Shown: positions 1 through 4,865 of the stretch, piece after piece | How the letters are laid out: each line of letters opens with the position of its first letter | Position numbering within the stretch: the stretch's first letter is position 1 | NCBI GenBank assembly: GCA_964522305.1 | Contig: CAZFVM010000093.1 | Span: 1 to 5,575, forward strand | Length of the DNA: 5,575 bases | Source: UBA1049 sp964522305 | GTDB taxonomy: Bacteria > Bacillota > Clostridia > Oscillospirales > CAG-382 | Direction: 5' to 3' | Program-made: the position numbers and the translations under genes | Notes under the pieces: model-generated | Databases searched by the model: none | Told to the model about the DNA's origin: nothing | What the model saw: only the letters and a program-made list of their open reading frames with translations

Positions 1-52
1 TTGCGGCAAAAAAACAATAAGAACATTAAAATAAGAATAGACAACACCTAAA
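1..52. other. AT-rich intergenic DNA, no gene seen
   Basis: This stretch precedes the metE control region. It is very A-rich on the plus strand, with a short direct repeat AATAAGAA at 16-23 and 30-37 that is probably compositional. I see no start codon with a ribosome site, no hairpin with a T-run, and no convincing promoter facing either way. It may be the far end of the intergenic region upstream of metE. Confidence 0.5.
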
Positions 53-69
53 TATAGCACAAAACTATG
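53..69. promoter_or_regulatory. Upstream LysR-type box (MET-box-like) of metE
   Basis: An ATAG-N7-CTAT inverted repeat (54-57 and 65-68) lies centred about 66 bp before the predicted metE transcription start. The 17-mer at 53-69 agrees at 12 positions with the streptococcal MtaR/MetR MET-box as I remember it (TATAGTTTSAAACTATA), including the N7 spacing between ATAG and CTAT. LysR-family activators usually have a recognition site near -65, which fits. The assignment to the regulator encoded at 3353-4270 is inference from linkage. Confidence 0.5.
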
Positions 70-83
70 ACAAAACATAATTT

Positions 84-101
84 ATATAGTATTTACTATA
101 T
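84..101. promoter_or_regulatory. Perfect palindrome over metE -35, second LysR-type box
   Basis: Arms ATATAGTA (84-91) and TACTATAT (94-101) are perfect reverse complements separated by TT. The core is ATAG-N6-CTAT, one base shorter in the spacer than the upstream box. It covers the -35 hexamer (92-97), and its centre is 31.5 bp from that of the upstream box, i.e. three helical turns, so both would lie on the same face of the DNA. This is the usual place for the activation site of a LysR-type protein; occupancy over -35 could equally repress. Confidence 0.6.
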
Positions 102-120
102 CTGAAACATCCTGTATAAT
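92..120 (+). promoter_or_regulatory. Predicted sigma-A-type promoter of the metE-metF-lysR operon
   Basis: The -10 is a perfect TATAAT (115-120). The -35 is TTTACT (92-97), four of six to consensus, with a 17-bp spacer. Transcription would begin near 127, giving a leader of about 25 nt before the metE start codon at 152 with AGGAG at 141-145. The weak -35 embedded in a palindrome suits an activator-dependent promoter. The start site is predicted, not measured. Confidence 0.7.
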
Positions 121-136
121 TGGTATATACCAGTTA
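117..136. promoter_or_regulatory. Operator-like palindrome over metE transcription start
   Basis: TGGTAT (121-126) and ATACCA (127-132) form a perfect 12-bp palindrome, and the flanks extend it to 20 bp with nine of ten arm positions paired (mismatch 120/133). It begins inside the -10 and is centred on the predicted +1, so it would not form a complete RNA hairpin and is better read as a protein-binding site. The TGGTATA-like half-site recalls operators of HutC-subfamily GntR regulators (NagR/DasR dre sites), from memory. Which protein binds it, if any, is unknown. Confidence 0.4.
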
Positions 137-151
137 ATAAAGGAGAATGTT

Positions 152-2428
152 ATGAAAAGTTCTATCATCGGTTTTCCAAGGATTGGAGACCTGAGACAAT
201 TAAAGTTTCTTATAGAGAGTTATTTTGATAAAGAGATTGGCGAAGAGGAATTACTCGAAGGTGCTCACCGGCTTAAGGTTGGGCAATGGGAGTACCTTAA
301 GAGTACAGGGCTTGACTTTATACCTTCCGGGGATTTTTCCCTTTATGACAATATGTTAGACGCAGCCTTTATGGTCAACATAATTCCCGAGCGGTATAAG
401 GTCCTCGAGTCGGGTTTACAGCAGTACTTTGCCATGGCAAGGGGATTTCAAGAAGAGGGAAGAGACTTAAAGGCGCTTCCCATGAAGAAGTGGTTCAACA
501 CCAATTATCATTATATCGTACCCGAGATAGATGACAACACAGATATAAGACTGGTGGGGACAAAGCTCTTTGACGAGTACAAAGAAGCCAAAGAATCGGG
601 TGTTACTACCCGTCCGACCTTGATAGGACCTTTCACGCTTTTGATGCTCTGCGATTACAAAGGCTCAAAGACGAGCGGGGATTTCGTAGACGAGATAACA
701 AAAGCTTATGTTGATATTATTAGCTCACTAAAATCTATGGGAGCAAAATGGCTACAGTTAGACGAGCCCTTCCTTGTAACCGACCTAACTGAAGATGACA
801 GACAGACTTTTAAGGATATATACACAAAGCTGTTGAAGGAGAAAAGGGATATAAAAGTTTTGCTCCAGACTTACTTTGGGGATATAAGAGATATATATGA
901 TACAGTATGTTCAATGGGGTTTGATGCCATAGGACTTGACTTTGTAGAAGGTACCCGGACCCTTGACCTGATAGAATCCCAAGGGTTTCCGGCGAACACA
1001 CAGCTTGTTGCAGGTATAATAAACGGAAAGAACATATGGAAGAACGATTACAAAAGGTCAATTGAATTGTTGGACCGTTTAGCAAGCAGGGTAAAGGGCG
1101 AGAACCTAATTATCGGAACATCCTGTTCTCTGCTTTTGGTCCCCTATACATTAGAACACGAGACTTTGAATGATGAGTACAAAGAACAGTTTAGCTTTGC
1201 AAGCCAAAAGCTTATAGAGTTAGAAGACCTAAAGCGCGTTTTTTCAACTGACCAAAGAGAAAGCGACCCTGCATATATACAAAATACCAAAGTCATATCA
1301 AACAGAGGTAAGCTCAAGAACCCCGATGTCAGGCAGAAAGTGGCTGACCTGCGGGAGGAAGATTTTGTTCGTAAAGATGATTTTTATGACCGAAGAGAGG
1401 TACAGCGCAAGGCTCTGAGCCTGCCCGTATTGCCAACCACCACTATCGGTTCTTTCCCGCAGACGCCGGAGGTTAAGGCTAACAGAGCAAGACTTAGAAA
1501 GGGAGAGATAACGCACCGGGAGTACAAGGAACAGGTAAAGGAAAAAATAGCCTTTGTGATAGAGTTGCAAGAAGAAATAGGCTTGGATGTCTTGGTCCAC
1601 GGAGAGTATGAGCGCAATGATATGGTGGAGCATTTTGGCGAAAACCTGGACGGATTTATTTTTACCGACAAGGCTTGGGTCCAATCCTATGGCACCAGAT
1701 GTGTAAACCCTCCCATTATCTGGGGAGATATCAGCCGTCGTGCTCCCATAACCATTGAATATTCGGAGTATGCTCAATCCTTGACCACAAAGCCGGTAAA
1801 GGGGATGCTTACCGGTCCGGTTACCATTCTTAATTGGTCCTTCCCCAGGGAAGACATGGCGGCCAAAGAAATGGCATTTCAAATTGCCTTGGCTATCAAA
1901 GAAGAGGTTCAAGACTTGGAGAAGGCGGGCATAAGAGTAATACAAATCGATGAAGCCGCACTAAAAGAAAAACTGCCGATTCGCAAAAACGAGTGGCATA
2001 GCGAGTACCTCGACTGGGCAATTCCCGCTTTTCGTTTAGTTCATTCCGGGGTAAAAGCTGAGACCCAAATCCATACCCATATGTGTTACAGTGAGTTTGA
2101 CGAGATAATTACCGACATCGACAACATGGACGCGGATGTTATATCCTTTGAAGCTTCCAGGTCAAATCTTTTGATAGTCGATACCCTAAAAAAAGCCGGA
2201 TTCAAAACCCAGGTAGGTCCCGGCGTGTATGATATACATTCCCCGAGAATTCCCTCACAAGAAGAAATTTATAAGGCGTTAAAGAAAATGATCTTTGACA
2301 AAAAGTTGGACAAATCAAATCTCTGGGTCAACCCCGATTGTGGGCTTAAGACAAGGGGAGAGACCGAGACCATACCCAGCCTTGTCAATATGGTAAAAGC
2401 AGCCAAAAAGCTGCGGGAAGAACTTTAA
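152..2428 (+). CDS. metE: Cobalamin-independent methionine synthase MetE
   Basis: 5-methyltetrahydropteroyltriglutamate-homocysteine methyltransferase: a cytoplasmic zinc enzyme that transfers the methyl group of polyglutamyl 5-methyltetrahydrofolate to homocysteine, the last step of methionine synthesis. At 758 aa it is full length (E. coli MetE is 753). The N-terminal Meth_synt_1 domain starts with GFPRIG (residues 7-12) and includes KWFNTNYHY. The catalytic Meth_synt_2 domain begins near TTTIGSFPQT (429-438). All zinc ligands are present: H643 and C645 in HTHMC, E667 in SFEASRS, and C730 in NPDCGLKTRG, matching E. coli H641, C643, E665 and C726. H696 in YDIHSP matches the proton-relay histidine. 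Other family motifs are VHGEYERNDMVE, GMLTGPVTIL and IQIDEAAL. The ATG is set by AGGAG at 141-145, six bases upstream. It is the first gene of an operon with metF 39 bp downstream. I see no frameshift or missing key residue. Confidence 0.98.
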   Translation: MKSSIIGFPRIGDLRQLKFLIESYFDKEIGEEELLEGAHRLKVGQWEYLKSTGLDFIPSGDFSLYDNMLDAAFMVNIIPERYKVLESGLQQYFAMARGFQEEGRDLKALPMKKWFNTNYHYIVPEIDDNTDIRLVGTKLFDEYKEAKESGVTTRPTLIGPFTLLMLCDYKGSKTSGDFVDEITKAYVDIISSLKSMGAKWLQLDEPFLVTDLTEDDRQTFKDIYTKLLKEKRDIKVLLQTYFGDIRDIYDTVCSMGFDAIGLDFVEGTRTLDLIESQGFPANTQLVAGIINGKNIWKNDYKRSIELLDRLASRVKGENLIIGTSCSLLLVPYTLEHETLNDEYKEQFSFASQKLIELEDLKRVFSTDQRESDPAYIQNTKVISNRGKLKNPDVRQKVADLREEDFVRKDDFYDRREVQRKALSLPVLPTTTIGSFPQTPEVKANRARLRKGEITHREYKEQVKEKIAFVIELQEEIGLDVLVHGEYERNDMVEHFGENLDGFIFTDKAWVQSYGTRCVNPPIIWGDISRRAPITIEYSEYAQSLTTKPVKGMLTGPVTILNWSFPREDMAAKEMAFQIALAIKEEVQDLEKAGIRVIQIDEAALKEKLPIRKNEWHSEYLDWAIPAFRLVHSGVKAETQIHTHMCYSEFDEIITDIDNMDADVISFEASRSNLLIVDTLKKAGFKTQVGPGVYDIHSPRIPSQEEIYKALKKMIFDKKLDKSNLWVNPDCGLKTRGETETIPSLVNMVKAAKKLREEL

Positions 2429-2467
2429 AAAAACAATTACAAAAACACAACAGAGAGGAGAATAATA

Positions 2468-3331
2468 ATGAGTATTTCATCAATGTTTAAAGCAGGCAAA
2501 ACCGTATTGTCCTTTGAGATATTCCCTCCTAAGGCAGATGGGACTCTTAGCAATCTCAACGAAATAATAGGCGACCTAAAAGAGCTAAACCCTGATTTTA
2601 TCAGCGTAACTTTCGGGGCAGGAGGCACGGGAGTGAACTCGGCAACCTGGGAAATAGCAAAGTCTATAAGAGATGACTTCGGTATAGAGCCCTTAGTTCA
2701 CTTGTCTTGCATCAGTCATTCAAAAGAAGAAATAACCGCAATACTACAAAAACTCGAAGAAAATAATTTAAACAACATTTTGGCTTTGAGAGGGGATAGC
2801 AGGGAGGACAGACCTGCCAAAAAAGATTTTATATATGCCAGTGACCTTATTTCTTTCATTCTAAAGCACGGGGATTTTGACATCTCTGCCGCTTGTTATC
2901 CGGAGGGCCATGTAGAGTCAACCAGCCAAGAAGAAGATATCAAGCATTTAAAGTTCAAAGTAGACTCGGGAGCAAATCATTTGATTTCTCAGTTGTTCTT
3001 TGACAACGAGAAGTTTTATTCCTTTTTGGATAGAGCCCGGCGAATAGGCATAGATGTCTCCATTGACGCTGGGATTATGCCGGTGGTGAACAAAGGTCAA
3101 ATAGAAAGGATGGTAGCACTGTCCGGAGCTACTTTGCCAAAGAAGTTTATCAAAATATTGGAGAAATACGGTGACCAACCCGAATCCCTCGAACAAGCGG
3201 GAATAGCTTATGCCGTAGATCAGATTGTAGATTTGATATCCCAAGGAGTAGACGGTATTCATCTATATACAATGAACAACCCGACTGTAGCAAAAAGAAT
3301 TCATAGCGGATTTGCCGGTCTTTTGTCATAA
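2468..3331 (+). CDS. metF: 5,10-methylenetetrahydrofolate reductase MetF
   Basis: Reduces 5,10-methylenetetrahydrofolate to 5-methyltetrahydrofolate using FAD and NAD(P)H in the cytoplasm, supplying the methyl donor consumed by MetE next door. The 287-aa product has the usual bacterial MetF length as a single TIM-barrel domain. Visible family motifs, in order, are SFEIFPPK with the likely catalytic glutamate E17, SVTFGAGGT (46-54), LALRGD with D110 (E. coli D120 equivalent), ACYPEGH (142-148), SQLFFDN with Q175 (E. coli Q183 equivalent), DAGIMPV and the C-terminal IHLYTMNN (264-271). The ATG is preceded by AGGAG at 2456-2460, seven bases away. The 39-bp A-rich gap after metE has no promoter or terminator that I can see, so it is probably co-transcribed. 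The protein resembles streptococcal MetF, especially at YAVDQIVDL near the end. Confidence 0.97.
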   Translation: MSISSMFKAGKTVLSFEIFPPKADGTLSNLNEIIGDLKELNPDFISVTFGAGGTGVNSATWEIAKSIRDDFGIEPLVHLSCISHSKEEITAILQKLEENNLNNILALRGDSREDRPAKKDFIYASDLISFILKHGDFDISAACYPEGHVESTSQEEDIKHLKFKVDSGANHLISQLFFDNEKFYSFLDRARRIGIDVSIDAGIMPVVNKGQIERMVALSGATLPKKFIKILEKYGDQPESLEQAGIAYAVDQIVDLISQGVDGIHLYTMNNPTVAKRIHSGFAGLLS

Positions 3332-3337
3332 GGCTAT

Positions 3338-3343
3338 GGGGAG
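3338..3343 (+). promoter_or_regulatory. Ribosome site deciding the regulator start
   Basis: GGGGAG ends nine bases before ATG at 3353 but only three bases before the in-frame TTG at 3347. The ATG is therefore preferred; it also gives the N-terminus MTLQQLKY, the usual beginning of this LysR subgroup. Confidence 0.7.
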
Positions 3344-3352
3344 AGTTTGATA

Positions 3353-4270
3353 ATGACCCTTCAACAATTAAAATATGTAATAGAGATAGTAAACAACGGC
3401 TCCATGAGCGAGGCTGCGAAGAGATTGTATATTTCTCAGCCCAGTCTATCCAACGCTGTAAAAGGGTTGGAAGAAGAACTTGGAATAACTCTGTTTATCA
3501 GAACAAACAAAGGTGTGGTGCTTTCGGTAGAGGGGACAGAGTTTCTGGCATATGCCAGGCAAATAGTGGAACAAACCGAGTTAATGGAGGCGCGATACCT
3601 TAATACTAAGACCCGTAGAGCCATTTTCTCAATTTCGACCCAGCACTATTCCTTTGCCGTTAACGCGTTTGTCGCACTGATAAAGGAATATGGCTATGAC
3701 GAATATGAGTTTTCTCTTCGGGAAACAAGGACTTATGAGATTATTGAGGATGTCAAGAGCCAAAGAAGCGAGCTTGGTATGCTCTATATAAGCGAGTTTA
3801 ACAAGAATGTGATGAACAAGCTTTTTAAAGAGAACAAGCTGGTCTTTAACCATCTGTTTACCGCAAACCCTCATATTTTTGTCAGCAAACAAAACCCTTT
3901 GGCTGCCAAAAAGATAGTTACCCTTAGCGACTTAGAGGAGTACCCCTATCTAAGCTTCGAACAGGGTACATTCAACTCTTTTTATTTTAGTGAGGAGATT
4001 TTGAGTACAGTCTATCGAAAAAAGAACATAGTAGTAAGTGACAGAGCTACTTTATTCAATCTATTGATAGGACTAAACGGATATACTATCTCCACCGGAA
4101 TACTAAGCTCGGAGCTCAACGGAACAGATATTGTTTCGGTTCCGCTGGATTCGACCGAGTCAATAAGTGTGGGATGGATAGTCCACAAGGACATGACCCT
4201 GAGTAAATTAGGTGCCGCTTATATCGACAAGCTAAAAGAGATTATCAAGGAAAACGGGTTTGACGCGTAA
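3353..4270 (+). CDS. LysR-family regulator, CpsY/MtaR(MetR)-like
   Basis: A 305-aa LysR-type transcription factor, the family's normal length. The N-terminal winged helix-turn-helix spans about residues 1-60, with the recognition region GSMSEAAKRLYISQPSLSN (16-34) followed by VKGLEEELGITLFIR. The linker helix follows (about 65-85), then a two-lobed effector-binding domain (about 90-295). The N-terminal 80 residues resemble the streptococcal CpsY/MtaR regulators (similar AAKxLYIxQPSLSNAVK, EFLxYARQxVEQT as I recall them), which control methionine uptake and synthesis. Position as third gene after metE and metF, 21 bp behind metF, supports that role and suggests it controls its own operon, probably through the boxes at 53-101. 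The co-inducer is unknown here; homocysteine or O-acetylserine-type metabolites are known for relatives. The family is certain; the specific role is inference. An alternative TTG start at 3347 would add two residues. Confidence 0.93.
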   Translation: MTLQQLKYVIEIVNNGSMSEAAKRLYISQPSLSNAVKGLEEELGITLFIRTNKGVVLSVEGTEFLAYARQIVEQTELMEARYLNTKTRRAIFSISTQHYSFAVNAFVALIKEYGYDEYEFSLRETRTYEIIEDVKSQRSELGMLYISEFNKNVMNKLFKENKLVFNHLFTANPHIFVSKQNPLAAKKIVTLSDLEEYPYLSFEQGTFNSFYFSEEILSTVYRKKNIVVSDRATLFNLLIGLNGYTISTGILSSELNGTDIVSVPLDSTESISVGWIVHKDMTLSKLGAAYIDKLKEIIKENGFDA

Positions 4271-4282
4271 CCGGGAATGCAT

Positions 4283-4311
4283 AAAAAAACAGGACCGGAG
4301 TTCCGGTCCTG
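4283..4311 (-). terminator. Intrinsic terminator facing leftwards (csp transcript)
   Basis: A 10-bp perfect GC-rich stem (4290-4299 with 4302-4311), with a two-base nominal loop that probably opens to four, is flanked on the left by seven A residues (4283-4289). Read on the minus strand this is a hairpin followed by seven U residues, a textbook intrinsic terminator for transcription coming from csp. On the plus strand no U-run follows, so it is not a typical terminator for the LysR gene even though it lies 19 bp behind it. Confidence 0.8.
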
Positions 4312-4358
4312 AAAAACACTTGTTGATCATAGATATATGTTGTGCCAAAAAAGACATT

Positions 4359-4383
4359 ACACTCTGAGAAAGCAGTGTTTTTT
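4359..4383 (+). terminator. Probable intrinsic terminator of the met operon
   Basis: ACACT (4359-4363) pairs with AGTGT (4374-4378). The stem continues with CT/AG past a bulged C at 4373, closing a five-base loop, and the T-run extends to 4383. On the plus strand this makes a modest hairpin plus U-tract about 90 bp after the LysR gene's stop codon. On the minus strand it lies just beyond the csp stop, but its U-run (complement of 4347-4352) begins six bases after the stem, so it is less convincing in that direction. Confidence 0.5.
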
Positions 4384-4393
4384 GCAAAATGGT

Positions 4394-4606
4394 TTAACCT
4401 AAATTAACGTTCGCTGCTCTAAGTTTGCTCTCGTCTTTGGGGTCTTTTTCGATATCAAAGACAACCTTCTGACCTTCGGCTAAAGTTTTGAATCCATCAA
4501 TTTGAATGGCTGAAAAGTGAACGAATATATCGTCTCCGCCTTCATCGTTGGAAATGAATCCATAACCCTTCTCTGCATTAAACCACTTAACTGTACCTTT
4601 GTTCAT
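4394..4606 (-). CDS. csp: Cold-shock protein, CspA/CspB family
   Basis: A 70-aa single cold-shock domain (OB-fold) protein that binds single-stranded RNA and DNA, acting as an RNA chaperone at low temperature or in general growth. The sequence has MNKGTVKWFNAEKGYGFI at the N-terminus. RNP1 is KGYGFI (13-18) and RNP2 is IFVHF (27-31), with the surface aromatics W8, F9, Y15, F17, F28, H30 and F31. Length and the GQKVVFDIE strand are normal for the family. I chose ATG at 4606 because GGAGGT stands just before it and family members start at this point; an in-frame ATG at 4636 would add ten residues outside the domain. It converges with the met operon. The long upstream leader (to about 4723) suggests post-transcriptional or attenuation control, common for csp genes. 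The paralogue letter cannot be assigned. Confidence 0.97.
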   Translation of the reverse strand: MNKGTVKWFNAEKGYGFISNDEGGDDIFVHFSAIQIDGFKTLAEGQKVVFDIEKDPKDESKLRAANVNLG

Positions 4607-4610
4607 TGGT

Positions 4611-4616
4611 ACCTCC
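4611..4616 (-). promoter_or_regulatory. Ribosome site deciding the csp start
   Basis: On the minus strand GGAGGT is followed four bases later by ATG at 4606. It rules out the upstream in-frame ATG at 4636, which has no comparable site. Confidence 0.8.
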
Positions 4617-4628
4617 AAAAAAATTTTT

Positions 4629-4639
4629 ATACCCAAATG
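4629..4639. repeat. 11-bp direct repeat, copy near csp start
   Basis: ATACCCAAATG (minus strand CATTTGGGTAT) lies between the leader hairpin and the csp ribosome site. An identical copy lies at 4758-4768, next to the csp -35. Role unknown. Confidence 0.5.
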
Positions 4640-4641
4640 CT

Positions 4642-4703
4642 AAAAAAACTCACAGTGCCGGAATCATCGAAAGAAACAATGACCTGCAGCAATACTGTGA
4701 GTT
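4642..4703 (-). ncRNA. Terminator-like structured element in the csp leader
   Basis: AACTCACAGT and ACTGTGAGTT (4647-4656 and 4694-4703) are a perfect 10-bp inverted repeat. Read on the minus strand, further pairs fill the interior: GCU/GGC, GG/CC and a six-pair stem UCAUUG/CGAUGA (4677-4682 with 4664-4669, one G-U) closing a UUUCUUU loop. The outer stem runs straight into seven U residues (complement of 4642-4648). It lies between the likely csp promoter and the csp ribosome site, so it would be an attenuator or cis-regulatory RNA. If the promoter call is wrong it could instead be the terminator of the gene at 4866-5575. Pairing was done by eye, with no energy calculation. Confidence 0.55.
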
Positions 4704-4729
4704 CATGGCACATTCGGAATATTAATATG

Positions 4730-4758
4730 ACATTAACACACATAAAGAGTTTTGTCAA
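4730..4758 (-). promoter_or_regulatory. Predicted csp promoter
   Basis: On the minus strand a perfect TTGACA (4758-4753) is followed, after 17 bp, by TAATGT (4735-4730), only three of six to the -10 consensus but carrying a TGn extension. Transcription would start near 4723, giving a leader of about 115 nt. No better promoter is visible closer to csp: TATAAA at 4631-4626 has no matching -35 and would start transcription almost at the ribosome site. Confidence 0.5.
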
Positions 4759-4768
4759 TACCCAAATG
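4758..4768. repeat. 11-bp direct repeat, copy beside csp -35
   Basis: Second copy of ATACCCAAATG; on the minus strand it abuts and overlaps by one base the TTGACA of the csp promoter. The other copy is at 4629-4639, 129 bp away. The position could suit a promoter-proximal protein site, but chance is not excluded. Confidence 0.5.
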
Positions 4769-4801
4769 ATATGAAATTAAAGATTAGAAAACTAGTAAAT
4801 T

Positions 4802-4856
4802 CTCAAAGTAAACGCAACAGTAGAATTTAAATATGGGTTTTGTATTTACTCTTGAG
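4802..4856 (-). terminator. Imperfect inverted repeat after the hypothetical gene
   Basis: CTCAAAGTAAA (4802-4812) pairs over 11 positions with TTTACT (4845-4850) plus TTGAG (4852-4856), with one bulged C at 4851. The apical region is 32 bases long and AT-rich. On the minus strand it begins nine bases beyond the stop codon of the gene at 4866, the right place for a terminator, but what follows (GAATTTACTAG) is not a clean U-run. It may be a weak terminator, a 3' mRNA-stabilising stem, or chance in AT-rich DNA. Confidence 0.3.
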
Positions 4857-4865
4857 GTATGAAAA

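Noticed and set aside
1298..1945. Minus-strand 215-aa open frame inside metE
   Set aside because: It is antisense to the highly conserved MetE catalytic domain, has no recognisable domain or ribosome site, and its composition is that of a shadow frame.
3347..3349. TTG as start of the LysR gene
   Set aside because: It lies only three bases after GGGGAG; ATG at 3353 has normal spacing and gives the usual family N-terminus.
4290..4311. The strong hairpin behind the LysR gene as that gene's own terminator
   Set aside because: On the plus strand it is followed by GAAAAACACT with no U-run; the A-run on its left makes it a terminator for the opposite strand.
4606..4618. Small hairpin TTGG/CCAA holding the csp ribosome site in its loop (possible RNA thermometer)
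   Set aside because: Only four base pairs; too weak to claim without folding and comparison.
4626..4631. TATAAA as a csp -10 downstream of the leader hairpin
   Set aside because: No -35-like hexamer at 16-18 bp, and transcription would start about three bases before the ribosome site.
4517..4774. Plus-strand 85-aa open frame across csp and its leader
   Set aside because: It is antisense to a certain gene and its structured leader, with no family resemblance and no ribosome site.
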